The position numbers and the translations under genes are program-made. A stretch of DNA of 64,000 bases from Stagnihabitans lacustris (GTDB taxonomy: Bacteria > Pseudomonadota > Alphaproteobacteria > Rhodobacterales > Rhodobacteraceae), in contig NZ_JAPDGS010000007.1 of the NCBI RefSeq assembly GCF_025950525.1, forward strand, positions 107,536-171,535, read 5' to 3'. The notes beneath the pieces were generated by a model, which had not been told where the DNA came from, did not search any database, and saw nothing but the letters and a program-made list of their open reading frames with translations. Shown here piece by piece: positions 1 to 10,846 of the stretch (within the stretch, counting starts at the first letter, position 1; every line of letters begins with the position of its first letter).

Positions 1-1502
1 GCATCCACCCCGCGCCCGACAAGCTGGGACGAAGAGCTGATCAGCGCCTTGATCTCTTTGGAGGCATCCGACGACCTTTGCGCCAAGGCCCGCACCTCCG
101 AGGCCACGACCGCGAAACCACGCCCCGCCTCGCCCGCCCGTGCCGCCTCGACCCCGGCATTCAGCGCCAGAAGGTTGGTCTGGAAGGCGATATCGTCGAT
201 CACCCCGATGATCTGGGAAATCTGCTCGGACGAGCGTTCGATGCCGTTCATCGCCTCGACAGCCGTTCCCACGACCTTGCCGCTTTCCTCCGCCTCGCGG
301 CGCGCCGATTGCACGATCTGTTCGACCTCGCGCGCGGAATTGGCGGCCGATTTGACCGAAGTCGTCAGCTCGTCCAGCGCGGCGGCGGTCTCTTCCAGGG
401 TGGCGGCCTGGTTCTCGGTCCGGCGCGACAGATCCTCGGCCCCGGCGTTGATCTCGTCCGACTGTTCGCGGATCGAGCGCGACGAGGAAATCACCCGGCG
501 GATCAGGTCCGACAGCCGCGTCACGGTCTGGTTGAAATTCACCCGCAAGCCTTCGTATTCGGCCGGGAAAGGATCATGAATCGCATGGGTCACATCGCCC
601 GAAGACAGTTGCGACAGGCCGACCGACAAGGATGTCACCACGGAATGTGTCTCGGCCTGCGAACGGCTGATCCGGTCTTCCATGTCCAGGGCTTCGCGCA
701 AGCGGGCGGCCACCAGGGCCAGATAGCGCCCGATGCCCGCCAATTCGTCCTCGGACTTCTGCGCGCCCTCTTCGGCGCGATCCCCCATCGTTTCCTGGGC
801 CACAGCGCGCAGATCATCGCGCACCTTGACCAGGGGCCGCGAGATCGACCGCCCAAGCGCCCAGTTCGACCCGATCAGGATCAAGGCCGAGAAAGCCGCC
901 GCAGCCAGCATCGCCGTCAGTGAAGAGGCAATCGTATCGGTGGCCGTGTTGCGCGACGTTTCCCCCACGCGGGTGATCTGTTCGCCCAAGGCCCCCATCT
1001 TCGCCTCGAGATCAGAGAATGTGGCCTCGAAATCGGGCATTGCGGTATCCCCGCCGCCGAATTTTTTCAGCGCGCCCGCGACCACGGTGTTCGCCACTTT
1101 GGTGTAGTGCTGCACGACCGGTTCGATCGCGTTGACTTCGGCCAGGATCGCCGGATCTAAAGCCAGGGACTTCAGCGCGGCCATCTCTGTGATGAAGGTT
1201 TGCCCGTGCGTTTCCGTCTCTGCCAACAGCGCATCCTTCGCCTCGGCCGTGCCCATCGGGCCTTTGATCATGGCCGTCAGAACATCGGCGCGCAAAGCGT
1301 CATGCATCATGTCGCCAGTCATCGAATGCATCACCGCCCGCGTCGACAGCGAGGAATGGTCCAGGCCGACCGCGGAATGGGTCAGGCCGACGTAACCAGC
1401 CACTGCCGTGAAGGCAAACCCGACCAAGGTCACGAACCCCGCCAGGCGCAACCGCATGCGCAACGACAGACCAGGGGATGATTTCACGCTCTTACCTTGC
1501 AC
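1..1502 (-). CDS. methyl-accepting chemotaxis protein (3' end beyond window)
   Basis: Membrane chemoreceptor that would signal to CheA/CheW. From the N-terminus it shows a hydrophobic segment ([19 protein letters not shown]), a periplasmic ligand domain, a second membrane segment ([20 protein letters not shown]), a HAMP region and a cytoplasmic signalling domain with the conserved hairpin ([20 protein letters not shown], then [21 protein letters not shown]). The reading frame is open at base 1, so the C-terminus is missing. I chose the GTG at 1502 because a GGAGG lies 5 nt upstream of it; a second in-frame GTG at 1487 is the alternative. The domain architecture is clear; the ligand cannot be inferred. 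Confidence 0.9.
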   Translation of the reverse strand, partial: MQGKSVKSSPGLSLRMRLRLAGFVTLVGFAFTAVAGYVGLTHSAVGLDHSSLSTRAVMHSMTGDMMHDALRADVLTAMIKGPMGTAEAKDALLAETETHGQTFITEMAALKSLALDPAILAEVNAIEPVVQHYTKVANTVVAGALKKFGGGDTAMPDFEATFSDLEAKMGALGEQITRVGETSRNTATDTIASSLTAMLAAAAFSALILIGSNWALGRSISRPLVKVRDDLRAVAQETMGDRAEEGAQKSEDELAGIGRYLALVAARLREALDMEDRISRSQAETHSVVTSLSVGLSQLSSGDVTHAIHDPFPAEYEGLRVNFNQTVTRLSDLIRRVISSSRSIREQSDEINAGAEDLSRRTENQAATLEETAAALDELTTSVKSAANSAREVEQIVQSARREAEESGKVVGTAVEAMNGIERSSEQISQIIGVIDDIAFQTNLLALNAGVEAARAGEAGRGFAVVASEVRALAQRSSDASKEIKALISSSSQLVGRGVD

Positions 1503-1638
1503 CAAAGCCTCCACCGACACCACAATCAGGCCACAGGCTGCAAGATGAGCCAAAGAAATTGAGGTCCGGTTAATGCCCGCCCCGCTTGCCTGCCCCCCCC
1601 TTACCCGATAGGAACATGCCCAAACCTCGGAGGTCCCC

Positions 1639-2976
1639 ATGCGTCTGTCGCGCTATTTCCTGCCCGTCCTGAAAGAAAATCCCGCCGAGGCGCAGATCGT
1701 CTCGCACCGCTACATGCTTCGGGCGGGGATGATCAAACAGCAGACCGCCGGCATCTATTCCTGGCTGCCCCTGGGCCTGCGCGTCTTGAACCGCATCCAG
1801 GAGATCGTCCACCAGGAGCAGGTCCGCGCCGGTCACATCCCGCTGTTGATGCCGACGCTGCAACCGGCCGACCTCTGGCGCGAAAGCGGGCGCTATGACG
1901 ACTATGGCCAAGAGATGCTGCGCATCAAGGACCGCCAGGGCCGCGAGATGCTGTATGGGCCGACGAACGAAGAGATGATCACCGACATCTTCCGCGCCCA
2001 TGTCAGTTCTTACAAGGACTTGCCGCTGACGCTCTATCACATCCAGTGGAAGTTCCGCGACGAGATGCGCCCGCGTTTCGGCGTGATGCGCGGCCGCGAA
2101 TTCCTGATGAAGGACGGCTACAACTTCGACGTCGACCGCGATGCGGCGCTGCATGCCTATAACCGCCACATGGTCAGCTATCTGCGCACCTATGAGCGGA
2201 TGGGTCTGACGGCCATCCCGATGCGCGCGGCAAGCGGCCCGATCGGCGGCGACAACACGCATGAATTCCTCGTTCTGGCGCAAACCGGCGAAAGCGAGGT
2301 CTTCTATGACGACCGCGTCACCGCCCTGAAACTGGGCGCGCGCGAGGTCGATTACGACGACCGCACTGCCGTGGCCGGCGTCTGCGCCGAGTTCACCACT
2401 TTGTATGCCCGCACCGATGAAACCCATGACGCGGAGGCATTTGACGCCGTGCCCGAAGCGCACCGCAAAGTGGGCCGCGGCATCGAAGTGGGTCAAATCT
2501 TCTATTTCGGCACCAAATATTCCGAAGCGATGGGCGCCACTGTCACCAATGACAAGGGCGAGAAGGTCCCGGTCGAGATGGGCTCGCATGGCATCGGCGT
2601 CTCGCGTCTGTTGGGCGCGATCATCGAGGCCAACCATGACGACAAGGGCATCATCTGGCCCGAGGGTGTCACGCCCTTCCCGGTGGGGATCGTGAACCTG
2701 AAGCAGGGCGACGCGGCCGCCGATGCCGCCTGTGTAAGCTTGGAAAAGGCGCTGCTGGCCCAGGGCCTCGAGCCGCTCTACGACGACCGCGACGAGCGGG
2801 CAGGGGCCAAGTTCGCAACGATGGACCTGATCGGCCTGCCCTGGCGCATCACCGTGGGGCCGCGTGGCCTGGCCAATGGCGTGGTGGAACTGACTTCGCG
2901 CCGCACGGGTGTCTCGGAGGAACTGACCCCCGAAGCCGCCGTCGCCCGCATCGCGGAAATCTACGCGGGCCGCTGA
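1639..2976 (+). CDS. proS: prolyl-tRNA synthetase, short alphaproteobacterial type
   Basis: Charges tRNA-Pro with proline. The 445-residue class II synthetase has motif 1 near residues 38-50 ([12 protein letters not shown]), motif 2 near 138-158 ([20 protein letters not shown]), [11 protein letters not shown] at about 200-210, motif 3 near 313-327 ([15 protein letters not shown]) and a C-terminal anticodon-binding domain from about 347. It is much shorter than the roughly 570-residue E. coli enzyme, because the large editing (INS) insertion between motifs 2 and 3 is absent. A GGAGG 5 nt before the ATG supports the start. A strong hairpin at 3021-3048 follows. A tRNA-Pro gene is also in this window at 35260. 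Confidence 0.97.
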   Translation: MRLSRYFLPVLKENPAEAQIVSHRYMLRAGMIKQQTAGIYSWLPLGLRVLNRIQEIVHQEQVRAGHIPLLMPTLQPADLWRESGRYDDYGQEMLRIKDRQGREMLYGPTNEEMITDIFRAHVSSYKDLPLTLYHIQWKFRDEMRPRFGVMRGREFLMKDGYNFDVDRDAALHAYNRHMVSYLRTYERMGLTAIPMRAASGPIGGDNTHEFLVLAQTGESEVFYDDRVTALKLGAREVDYDDRTAVAGVCAEFTTLYARTDETHDAEAFDAVPEAHRKVGRGIEVGQIFYFGTKYSEAMGATVTNDKGEKVPVEMGSHGIGVSRLLGAIIEANHDDKGIIWPEGVTPFPVGIVNLKQGDAAADAACVSLEKALLAQGLEPLYDDRDERAGAKFATMDLIGLPWRITVGPRGLANGVVELTSRRTGVSEELTPEAAVARIAEIYAGR

Positions 2977-3020
2977 AACAACCGGGTTTTGCGGTATCGC
3001 AGGTCCCGGAGAAATGGCGT

Positions 3021-3048
3021 GAAGGGGAGGGCGCAAGTCCTCCCCTTC
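3021..3048 (+). terminator. hairpin terminator after proS
   Basis: GAAGGGGAGG pairs perfectly with CCTCCCCTTC across an 8-nt loop, followed by a short T-rich stretch. It sits 45 nt after the proS stop. Confidence 0.65.
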
Positions 3049-3221
3049 TCCTTTGGGTGAAGCGACAGCCCGGCGGAAATCGAGACGGATCAGCCCTATT
3101 TCTCTCCAAATGTTGTGCTTCGCGGTTTGGTGGTCGCCGCTTGCGGCTGCGCCCAATAAAACATGATACAAATGGCAAGCCCGATGTTATCGTAAAGACC
3201 GTTAGCAAGGAATCTGGTCCC

Positions 3222-3767
3222 ATGAATGTCATCAAATCTCTCGTCGCCAGCCTCGCGCTCTTTGCCCTTCCGGCCCAGGCCTCTGTGGTCATCTCGACCG
3301 CAGAGATCGGCGGAAATGTCGTCTTCGACTATTCGGGCTCGCTGAACACCAATAGCCTGACCTTCTCTGCGACTGACACCAATCCCCGGACCCTGCTGGG
3401 ACCCGGCTACGGTGCGATCCTTGCCTTCAACAACACCGTCAACGTCTTCCTGGGTGGGACCTTGCCAAGCTTTGGCTCGACGTCGATCGCGAGTGGTGTT
3501 TCCACGGGGGATGCTCTCGCGATTTTTTCCAACAACGTGCTCGGCGTTTCCAATACTTACGTCAGCGGCAGCGCCTTTGGCGGCACGGCCACCTTCCTTG
3601 GAAGTTATGCAAGCCTCGGACTGGTCAAGGGCACTTATGTCTCCACCCTGAGCAACAGCGAAACCATCACGCTCAACATCCAGGCCATACCGGTTCCCGC
3701 TGCCGCCGGCCTGCTCGCCACGGCACTTGCCGGCCTTGGTCTTTTGCGCCGTCGCAAGAAGTCCTGA
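3222..3767 (+). CDS. exported protein with VPLPA-CTERM-like sorting signal
   Basis: A 181-residue protein of unknown function. It has an N-terminal signal peptide (MNVIKSLVASLALFALPAQA, cleavage likely after AQA), a Ser/Thr/Gly/Asn-rich beta-type middle without cysteines, and a C-terminal tripartite tail: IPVPAAAG, a hydrophobic stretch (LLATALAGLGLL) and a basic end (RRRKKS). That tail matches the VPLPA/PEP-CTERM type of exosortase sorting signal; in known systems such proteins are cut and anchored or released at the cell surface. No exosortase is present here, so it must be encoded elsewhere if this tail is functional. The start was chosen at ATG 3222 because only this start gives a clean signal peptide; an AAGGA lies about 9 nt upstream. 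Confidence 0.8.
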   Translation: MNVIKSLVASLALFALPAQASVVISTAEIGGNVVFDYSGSLNTNSLTFSATDTNPRTLLGPGYGAILAFNNTVNVFLGGTLPSFGSTSIASGVSTGDALAIFSNNVLGVSNTYVSGSAFGGTATFLGSYASLGLVKGTYVSTLSNSETITLNIQAIPVPAAAGLLATALAGLGLLRRRKKS

Positions 3768-3840
3768 ACCGCCGGGGCCATGTCCATATTGCCTTTGCTG
3801 CTGTTTCCGCGTCTTCTGCGCCCAAGCCAGGGAGGCAGAT

Positions 3841-4491
3841 ATGAAACAGGCATTGATCACTTGGGGCGGTTGGGACGGGCATCAGCCCGAAAAGGTCGCG
3901 GCACTTTTCGCCGAAGACCTGAGGGCCGCGGGCTTTGGGGTCGAGGTGCATGACACACTCGCCTGTTTCGATGATGCGGAGCGGGTTCGCAGCTTTGACC
4001 TGATCGTTCCGGTCTGGACCATGTCCACCATCGCCAAAGAGCAATCCCAGGCCGTCGCCGATGCGGTCGAGGCCGGGACAGGTCTTGCCGGCTGCCATGG
4101 TGGCATGTGCGACGCCTTCCGCAACGACGTGCTGTGGCAATTCATGACCGGCGCGCAATGGGTGGCCCATCCGGGCAATGACGGGGTGGACTACCAGGTG
4201 CGTGTGACCTCGTCGCATGAAGTGGTGGCCGGGATCGCCGATTTCGCCGTCAAGACCGAGCAATATTACCTGCATGTCGACCCGGCCGTGAAGGTCCATG
4301 CGGTCTGCGACTTCCCCTTGGTCGAGGGCCCGCATGCGGCGAATGGCCCCGTGGCCATGCCGGTGGTCTTCACCAAATCCTGGGGCAAAGGACGGGTCTA
4401 CTACAACGCCTTGGGTCATCAGGCCAATGTCATCGACCATGGCGCCCCCCGCGAAATGCTGCGCAGGGGCATGCTTTGGGCGGCGCGCTGA
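3841..4491 (+). CDS. ThuA-like domain protein
   Basis: A 216-residue protein of the ThuA (trehalose-utilisation) family, which has a glutamine-amidotransferase-like fold. Visible family features are the N-terminal strand and loop (ALITWGGWDGHQPEKV), a central GLAGCHGGMCDAFR stretch in the place of a nucleophile elbow, the conserved HP in WVAHPGND, and a C-terminal SWGKGRVYYNALGHQ. In better-known relatives ThuA takes part in trehalulose or keto-sugar metabolism, but no sugar genes adjoin this copy, so the substrate is unknown. A GGGAGG precedes the ATG. The gene stands between the VPLPA protein and lolC, about 140 nt from each reading frame that could be coupled. Confidence 0.82.
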   Translation: MKQALITWGGWDGHQPEKVAALFAEDLRAAGFGVEVHDTLACFDDAERVRSFDLIVPVWTMSTIAKEQSQAVADAVEAGTGLAGCHGGMCDAFRNDVLWQFMTGAQWVAHPGNDGVDYQVRVTSSHEVVAGIADFAVKTEQYYLHVDPAVKVHAVCDFPLVEGPHAANGPVAMPVVFTKSWGKGRVYYNALGHQANVIDHGAPREMLRRGMLWAAR

Positions 4492-4628
4492 GCGCTTATT
4501 TGGACCGATGGGACGGCCTGCCCGCTATGGTCATGACCAGATGAACGCGAGGGTCACGCGGGCTTTATGGCGCCGCGCTTGACCTTTCGCGCGCTTTGCG
4601 GCCAAGGTCTCGGCGAAATGGAGGCCTC

Positions 4629-5906
4629 ATGACACGTCCTTTTGCGGGGTTCGAATTCCTCATCGCCTGGCGCTATCTGCGGGCGCGCCGTGCCGAGGGC
4701 GGGGTGTCGGTCATGACCTGGATCACGCTTTTGGGGATCACCCTCGCGGTCTTTGCGCTGGTGGCGACCTTGGCGGTGCGGGCCGGATTTCGCGCGGAAT
4801 TCGTGGACACGATCCTGGGGGCCAATGCCCATGTCACGATCTATCCTTCGGGTCAAATCGACGAAAATGGCAACCTGATCAAGGGCTTCACCGATTACGA
4901 CGCATTGACCGAGCGTTTGCGCGCCGTGCCGGGCGTGACCTATGCCGCGCCGATGGTGCGTGGCCAGGTTATGGTTTCGGCCTTCGATCAGGTCACGGGG
5001 GGCGATGTCTACGGCATGAATACGGCCGATGTCGCGGCCCTGCCGCGGATCGGGACCGGGTCGAAGGCGCAGGGCTCTTTGGCCGATTTCGACCGCGGTG
5101 TGGCGCTTGGGTCAGAGCTTGCGCGGATTCTGGGCGTTGGGGTGGGGGACAAGGTCAAGCTGATCTCGCCCAATGGGCCGAAGACCGCCTTCGGCCAGGC
5201 GCCGCGGGTCAAGGCCTATGAGGTCGTCTATATCTTCACCGCCGGGCGTTTCGATATCGACAAGATCCGCGTCTATCTGCCCTTTGCCGAGGCGCAAAGC
5301 TTCTTTAACCGCGAGGGGCAGGCCGACGAAATCGAGGTTCTGGTGGCCGATCCGGACCATGTCGAGGCGATGAACGACGCGCTTTTGGGCGCGTCCTCGC
5401 CCAATGGCAACCTGTGGAGCTGGAAGCAAAGCTCCGGCAACTTCCTGCGCGCCTTGACGATCGAAGACAATGTCATGTTCATCATCCTGTCGATCCTGGT
5501 GCTGATCGCTACGCTGAATATCGTGTCCGGCCTGATCATGCTGGTCAAGAACAAGGGGCGCGACATCGGGATCTTGCGGACGATGGGGCTGACGGAAGGG
5601 TCTGTTTTGCGGGTCTTTTTCCTGTGCGGCGCCTTTACCGGGACGCTTGGGACGCTGCTGGGGGTGGGGCTGGGCTGCCTCTTTGCGCTGTATATCGACC
5701 CGATCTTTTCGTTTGTGAACTACTGGTCGGGCGGCGGGGTCTGGGACCCGTCGATCCGCGGCATCTATAACTTGCCGGCGAAGCTGCAGGTCCGCGATGT
5801 GGCTTCGGCGGCGGGGCTGGCCTTGGGTCTGTCCTATGTGATCACGATTTTCCCGGCCCGCAGGGCGGCGCGGATGAACCCGGTGGAGGCGCTGCGCCAT
5901 GAGTGA
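4629..5906 (+). CDS. lolC: lipoprotein-releasing ABC transporter permease (LolC/LolE family)
   Basis: Inner-membrane subunit that extracts outer-membrane lipoproteins for hand-over to LolA. The 425-residue protein has the MacB/LolC topology: one N-terminal membrane segment ([20 protein letters not shown], about residues 36-55), a large periplasmic domain, and three C-terminal membrane segments ending in [16 protein letters not shown]. Only one permease gene is present, so it probably works as a homodimer with LolD, as is usual outside gammaproteobacteria. A GGAGG directly upstream fixes ATG 4629. Its 3' end overlaps lolD by 8 nt, indicating translational coupling. Confidence 0.95.
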   Translation: MTRPFAGFEFLIAWRYLRARRAEGGVSVMTWITLLGITLAVFALVATLAVRAGFRAEFVDTILGANAHVTIYPSGQIDENGNLIKGFTDYDALTERLRAVPGVTYAAPMVRGQVMVSAFDQVTGGDVYGMNTADVAALPRIGTGSKAQGSLADFDRGVALGSELARILGVGVGDKVKLISPNGPKTAFGQAPRVKAYEVVYIFTAGRFDIDKIRVYLPFAEAQSFFNREGQADEIEVLVADPDHVEAMNDALLGASSPNGNLWSWKQSSGNFLRALTIEDNVMFIILSILVLIATLNIVSGLIMLVKNKGRDIGILRTMGLTEGSVLRVFFLCGAFTGTLGTLLGVGLGCLFALYIDPIFSFVNYWSGGGVWDPSIRGIYNLPAKLQVRDVASAAGLALGLSYVITIFPARRAARMNPVEALRHE

Positions 5907-6582
5907 GACGCTGCGGCTTGAGGGGATCGAAAAGGGCTATCATCGGGGAAAGCCATCGGAAATCATGGTCTTGCGCGGGGCATCCTTGGTGCTGCCGCCG
6001 GGAGAGGTTGTGGCGCTGGTCGCGCCTTCGGGGGCGGGGAAGTCGACGCTGTTGCATATTGCGGGGCTGTTGGATGTGCCCGATGCCGGGACCGTGGCCT
6101 ATGGCGGGCGGGCGATGCAGGGCCTGTCCGACCGCGAACGGACGGCGGCGCGGCGCGGCGAGGTGGGCTTCGTCTACCAGTTCCACCACCTTTTGCCCGA
6201 GTTTTCTGCCTTGGAAAACATCGTCTTGCCGCAGCTTGCCCATGGTGTGGCCCGCGCGGCGGCCGAGGCGCGGGCGCGCGACCTTTTGGGACGTGTGGGG
6301 GTGCTGGACCGCGCCACGCATCGACCGGCCGAGATGTCGGGCGGCCAACAGCAGCGCGTGGCCTTTTGCCGGGCGCTGGCCAATGGTCCCAGGCTGTTGC
6401 TGGCAGATGAGCCGACGGGCAACCTTGATCCCGAGAACGCCGCCCATGTCTTTGATGTGCTTATGGAAATCGTGCGTGAGACCGGGCTTTCGGCACTGAT
6501 TGCCACGCATAACATGGACCTGGCCGCGCGGATGGACCGCCAGGTCCGACTGGACCAGGGCCTGATCGTTCAGACGACATAA
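5899..6582 (+). CDS. lolD: lipoprotein-releasing ABC transporter ATPase
   Basis: ATPase partner of the adjacent permease. The 227-residue protein has a Walker A at residues 42-50 (APSGAGKST), the signature MSGGQQQRV near 146-153, Walker B RLLLADEP near 165-172 followed by TGNLD, and a switch histidine in ATHNMDL. The first Walker A glycine is alanine here; the rest of the P-loop is intact, so activity is expected. The gene overlaps lolC by 8 nt, and its last 13 nt overlap the 3' end of the convergent CheW gene. Confidence 0.95.
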   Translation: MSETLRLEGIEKGYHRGKPSEIMVLRGASLVLPPGEVVALVAPSGAGKSTLLHIAGLLDVPDAGTVAYGGRAMQGLSDRERTAARRGEVGFVYQFHHLLPEFSALENIVLPQLAHGVARAAAEARARDLLGRVGVLDRATHRPAEMSGGQQQRVAFCRALANGPRLLLADEPTGNLDPENAAHVFDVLMEIVRETGLSALIATHNMDLAARMDRQVRLDQGLIVQTT

Positions 6583-7982
6583 GGCGCGAGTTCGGCCAGT
6601 TCGACCACGCTGAACGACCTCTTGCGGCCGCTTTGCTGGCGTTCGACCATGCCTTCTGGCCGCCCGTCGGCGTGTTCGACAAAGCCCACCCTCTCGATGG
6701 CCAGCATCTCTTCTACGGCAAGGCCGATCTTTTCGCCTTCGATCCGGACGACGATGACGGCGGCCAAGGGACCGAAATTCGAGGCGTGTCCGGTCAGCAT
6801 TTGCCCCAGGCAAAAGACCGGCAGCAACCCGCCGCGGTGTGAAATGGTGCACAGATGGGCTGAAAACCCTTCGGTGGAGGCGCTGGGGGGAAGGCCGACG
6901 ATCTCTTCGACCTGTTCAATGGGAAGGGCGAAATCGCCGCTCGCGCGGAACAAGAGCCCGGTTGAACGGCGGCCGCGCAAGGTGCTTGTGGCCCCCGCCG
7001 CGCCGCCCCGCCTTGCCAGGGCGGCGAAGTTGCGCAAGGCAGGGTCCTCGGCCAGGCGCGTTGGGTCAAGCACATGATACCAATGGCTTTCACTGACCGG
7101 GACGACGCCCAGAAACAGGTCGTGACGCCGCGCGAGGACACGGGGCATCGGAGCGATCAAGCTGCGTTTGATCTGGATAATGTCGCGCACGCGGTCGGCA
7201 CGCAGGGCCAGGCGCTGTTCCCCCTCGAACTTCAGAACGATGGCGCCGGTGGCGCGCGGCCGCATGCCATCATGGGCCATGCCGCACATCAAAAGCGGGT
7301 TGATCAGCGGGATTTCCAGGTCCAGACGGCGGATCGACCCCTCACAGGGGCCGGAAACCAGGGTATGTCCGCCGATCTCGGTCTCTGGCACAGTGCCATC
7401 GACGCGGGCAACGGGCAGGACGAAATCCCGACCTCCCATTTCGAACAGCAGGTATTGTTCCGATATATCGCTGGCCTTGGCTGCGACCCGGCTGTCACGG
7501 GTTGAAGGAATTCCCAATTGGATCAGAGCGTTGGGGTCCAACATGGCGATGGCCTCTTCCTCCAGCAGGCCAAGACGGGGGAAAATGCTTTCGCCGAGGC
7601 CCGTCGCCGCTATTGCGATATCTTGCATGCGGATCTGGGCACGCAGCACGATGCGACGGGTGGCACGGGCGCGAAAGGCGACAAGGCAGCCGTCGATCCG
7701 CAACACCACGAGGATGCCCAGGTGCGGCTCTGGCGGCCAACCCAGCATGTTGGAGAAATCGACGACAGGCACGGCAAGACCGCGCAGCGCGAGGCAACCG
7801 ATGACGCCGGGACCGGAAGAGGGCAGGGGCTGCAACTCGGGCGGCTCGGGGATCACCTCGCGGACATGGGCAACTTCGACCCCGATCACCTTGCCGCCAC
7901 ACTCAATCAGCGCGATCGAGGTCGTCGGGGTCGGCGCGCCTTGCGTCGTCTTGACCGGTGCATCGGAGAAAGATGTGTCCAT
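6570..7982 (-). CDS. triple CheW-domain protein
   Basis: Chemotaxis scaffold protein of 470 residues, about three times the length of ordinary CheW. Three CheW-like modules are visible in tandem: residues about 22-150 ([20 protein letters not shown]), about 170-315 ([20 protein letters not shown]) and about 335-465 ([20 protein letters not shown]). There is no receiver domain, so it is not a CheV. CheW domains bridge receptors and CheA; three in one chain could cross-link several receptor or kinase units. The ATG at 7982 overlaps the stop of the upstream PAS chemoreceptor (TGATG), so the two are probably made together. A GTG one codon earlier is the alternative start. No CheA lies in the window. 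Confidence 0.88.
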   Translation of the reverse strand: MDTSFSDAPVKTTQGAPTPTTSIALIECGGKVIGVEVAHVREVIPEPPELQPLPSSGPGVIGCLALRGLAVPVVDFSNMLGWPPEPHLGILVVLRIDGCLVAFRARATRRIVLRAQIRMQDIAIAATGLGESIFPRLGLLEEEAIAMLDPNALIQLGIPSTRDSRVAAKASDISEQYLLFEMGGRDFVLPVARVDGTVPETEIGGHTLVSGPCEGSIRRLDLEIPLINPLLMCGMAHDGMRPRATGAIVLKFEGEQRLALRADRVRDIIQIKRSLIAPMPRVLARRHDLFLGVVPVSESHWYHVLDPTRLAEDPALRNFAALARRGGAAGATSTLRGRRSTGLLFRASGDFALPIEQVEEIVGLPPSASTEGFSAHLCTISHRGGLLPVFCLGQMLTGHASNFGPLAAVIVVRIEGEKIGLAVEEMLAIERVGFVEHADGRPEGMVERQQSGRKRSFSVVELAELAPYVV

Positions 7983-10723
7983 CACGCCGCCTTGGTGACG
8001 GCCGTCAGCGTGGAAATTTGTCCCACGACCTCACGGCTGACGGTTTCCTGTTCCTGGGCCGAGCTGGAGATTTCGTCGATGGACCGGGCCGTTTCCTCGA
8101 CCGAGGCCACGATCCGGCCAAAGGCCTGGCGCGCCGCATCCGATTTTTCGGTCCCAAGGTTCACGCGGCTGGTGCTTTCCCCGATCATCCGGCTGATCTG
8201 CATCGCGGCGGCCGAGGATTTCTCGGCCAGCTTGCGCACCTCATCGGCCACAACCGAAAAGCCCACCCCATATTCCCCCGCCCGCGCCGCCTCGATAGCT
8301 GCGTTAAAGGCCAAGAGGTTGGTTTGATTGGCAATATCGGACACGACCTTGACCATGTCGGAAATCTCGGACGAGGACTTCGCGATCAGTTCAATGGCGG
8401 AAATCGCATTGTTCAGCGCCTCGAACCCGGTGGAGGCGTTGCTCTTCGTCTCTCCGGACAGTTTTTTTGCGAGATGGGTGGAGCCGTTGATATGCGAAAT
8501 CGAGCCGGTCAGCTTGTCGACCGATCCTTGCATCGCGGCCGCCTTCTCGCGGATCAGGGTCTCCAGCTGCACCTGATCGGTGATGTCATGGGCATATTTG
8601 ATCACACCGACGGGCCGCCCGTGGTGATCCAGAAGTGGGGAATAGGCGGCCAAGATCCAGATATCGCGGCCATATTTCCCGACCCGGTGAAAGCGGCCCT
8701 GCTGGGGCTCGCCCTTGGCCAGAGCCAGCCAGAAGTCGCGGTAGCTTTGGCTGCGCACATGGTCGGAGGTGCAGAACATCGAGTGATGCTGCCCCACGAT
8801 TTCGCGCGCGGAAAAGCCCATGACGCGCAGGAAATTCTCGTTCGAGGAACGGATATTGCCCTCAAGGTCAAATTCGATCACCGCTTGGCTGCGGTCGATG
8901 GCCTTGAATTTGCTTTCAAATTCGGCATCGCGCAGCCGTTGTTCCGTGATGTCGGTGGCAAATTTCACGATCTTGACGGGCTTGCCGTCGATGTCGAACA
9001 CCGGGTTGTTCGTCGCCCGGATAAAGCGTTCGCGGCCCTGCGCGTCAATCAGCCGGTAGATGCCCTTGTCAAACTCCCCCCGGGCAAGCTTGGCCCAGAA
9101 CGAGCGGTAGGCATCGCTTTCCGCCTCGGCCTTGTCGATGATCAAGGAGTGATACTGCCCGACGATCTTGTCCAGCGGATAGCCGATGAAATCCAGAAAA
9201 TTCTGGTTCGCCGTCAATATCTTGCCTTCAAGGTCGAATTCGATCACCGCCTGGGCGCGGTCAATGGCGCGCAACTTGCCCTCGTTCTCGGCATGGGTGC
9301 GGCGCCTTTCCGTGACGTCATCGGCCACTTCCAGGATATAGGCCAGGTTGCCATCCAGATCCTTGATGGGCACAATCGTGGTCTGTAGGAAGAAGTCCTT
9401 GATATTGGATGCAAATCGCCGAACGATGCCAGTCTTACCCTCTTTGCGGTAATCCTCCAGCAGTTGGGCGAATTCCGGCGTGGCGCGCCCGTCGCGCACC
9501 CAGAACTTTGCGGCACTTTGGCCGATGATGTCGGACAGGGGGCGGTCCAGCAGGCGGGCCAGCGAGGGGCTGGCATGGCGGACCGTGCCATCGGCGGCAT
9601 ATTCCACCACGACACGCCCCTGGCTCAGGGCATCCCAGCGCGCCTCGCGGTCATTGGCGGTGCGGCGCTCTTCGGTCACATCCATCGCCACCTTGACGAC
9701 TCGGGTCAAGGAGCCATCCGGCCCCACGACCGGTGAATAGGTCGCCCGCAACCAGACGGGCTGGCCATTTGAACGCAACCTCTTGTATTCGCCCGAATCA
9801 TAGTCGCCCTGGCCCAGCTTTTTCCAGAAGGCCTTGTAAGAGGGGCTGCGCGTATATTCCGGTTCACAGAAGATCCGGTGATGCTGGCCCACGATATCCT
9901 CGGCCCTGTAGCCCATCAGGTCGAGGAAGGTTTCATTGGCCGAGGTCACGATGCCATCCAGGTCGAATTCGATAAAGGCCATGGCCTTGCCAAAGGCCTC
10001 AAGTCGGCCGGTATTCTCGGCCGCGGCCTCTTTGACCGCGGTTACATCCATGGCGAATTTCACCACCCGCGTGACCTGACCCGAAGCGTCGAAGATCGGG
10101 TTGTAATTCGCGCGAATCCAGACCGAGCGGTTGTTCTTGGTCAGCCTTTCAAACTCGCCATCCATGACCTCGCCCGCGGCGAGCCGTGCCCAGAACTCGG
10201 CATAGGCCGGCGATTTCACCAGCGAATCACGGCAGAAGATCGCGTGGGACTTGCCCTCGATCTCTTCGATCTCATAGCCCATCAGGTGCAGGAAATTGTC
10301 ATTCGCGCGCAGGATGCGGCCGTCTGGCGTGAACTCGATCGCGGCCTGGACGCGGTTGATCGCATCCAGCCAGCCTTGCAATTCGCTGTCCAGCACCATG
10401 GCGCGACCCACCACGACCACCGCGTCCTCCCCCATGGGGATGACATGGCCCTGCACGGTGGAAAAGCCTTTCTCTTCCGCGGCATGGGCGACGAAACTTT
10501 GTGGGCGGCCCTGCGCCAGCGCCCCCATGATCACGTCGCTTTCGCGGAACAGTTCGCTGATGTGGCGCCCCTCTGCCGGACCAGAGCGCGAAAGCACCTC
10601 CAACGCCTTGGGATTGGCGGAGATGATCACCCCATCACTGGTCCGGGCGCGCAGGATCACATGACTTTCCGTGAAAGCCTGCAGCAGTCCCGACTCTTCG
10701 GATTGGTTCAATTTGAAGGACAT
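7982..10723 (-). CDS. cytoplasmic chemoreceptor with about six PAS domains
   Basis: A soluble 913-residue methyl-accepting chemotaxis-type protein with no membrane segment. It carries a degenerate N-terminal PAS-like region (about 15-115), then five clear PAS/PAC units of about 122 residues each (about 118-240, 243-365, 366-485, 488-610, 611-730). Four of the five begin with variants of [12 protein letters not shown] and end with FATDITEQ or a near match; the fourth is more divergent. A signalling domain follows, with the hairpin [20 protein letters not shown] and [12 protein letters not shown]. Similar multi-PAS receptors sense redox or small cofactors, but no binding residue can be assigned here. 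It is translationally coupled to the triple-CheW gene, which suggests a dedicated signalling unit. Confidence 0.92.
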   Translation of the reverse strand: MSFKLNQSEESGLLQAFTESHVILRARTSDGVIISANPKALEVLSRSGPAEGRHISELFRESDVIMGALAQGRPQSFVAHAAEEKGFSTVQGHVIPMGEDAVVVVGRAMVLDSELQGWLDAINRVQAAIEFTPDGRILRANDNFLHLMGYEIEEIEGKSHAIFCRDSLVKSPAYAEFWARLAAGEVMDGEFERLTKNNRSVWIRANYNPIFDASGQVTRVVKFAMDVTAVKEAAAENTGRLEAFGKAMAFIEFDLDGIVTSANETFLDLMGYRAEDIVGQHHRIFCEPEYTRSPSYKAFWKKLGQGDYDSGEYKRLRSNGQPVWLRATYSPVVGPDGSLTRVVKVAMDVTEERRTANDREARWDALSQGRVVVEYAADGTVRHASPSLARLLDRPLSDIIGQSAAKFWVRDGRATPEFAQLLEDYRKEGKTGIVRRFASNIKDFFLQTTIVPIKDLDGNLAYILEVADDVTERRRTHAENEGKLRAIDRAQAVIEFDLEGKILTANQNFLDFIGYPLDKIVGQYHSLIIDKAEAESDAYRSFWAKLARGEFDKGIYRLIDAQGRERFIRATNNPVFDIDGKPVKIVKFATDITEQRLRDAEFESKFKAIDRSQAVIEFDLEGNIRSSNENFLRVMGFSAREIVGQHHSMFCTSDHVRSQSYRDFWLALAKGEPQQGRFHRVGKYGRDIWILAAYSPLLDHHGRPVGVIKYAHDITDQVQLETLIREKAAAMQGSVDKLTGSISHINGSTHLAKKLSGETKSNASTGFEALNNAISAIELIAKSSSEISDMVKVVSDIANQTNLLAFNAAIEAARAGEYGVGFSVVADEVRKLAEKSSAAAMQISRMIGESTSRVNLGTEKSDAARQAFGRIVASVEETARSIDEISSSAQEQETVSREVVGQISTLTAVTKAA

Positions 10724-10790
10724 TTTCTACCCGAGCCATGGTGGTTTTGCCGAAGCCTAGGGCAGAATTCTTAACGGCCTGCTAAAACGA

Positions 10791-10818
10791 AAGGGCTTCC
10801 GGTGTCCCGGAAGCCCTT
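10791..10818 (-). terminator. terminator after the GH51 gene
   Basis: AAGGGCTTCCGG pairs perfectly with CCGGAAGCCCTT over a 4-nt loop. Read on the minus strand it is followed by TCGTTTTAG, giving a T-rich tail, 29 nt past the GH51 stop. Confidence 0.75.
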
Positions 10819-10846
10819 CGGTCGCCAAACGTGACAGGGAGCGCTG

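Noticed and set aside
1570..3171. 533-codon minus-strand frame opposite proS
   Set aside because: Composition is typical of a high-GC antisense frame; proS is unambiguous.
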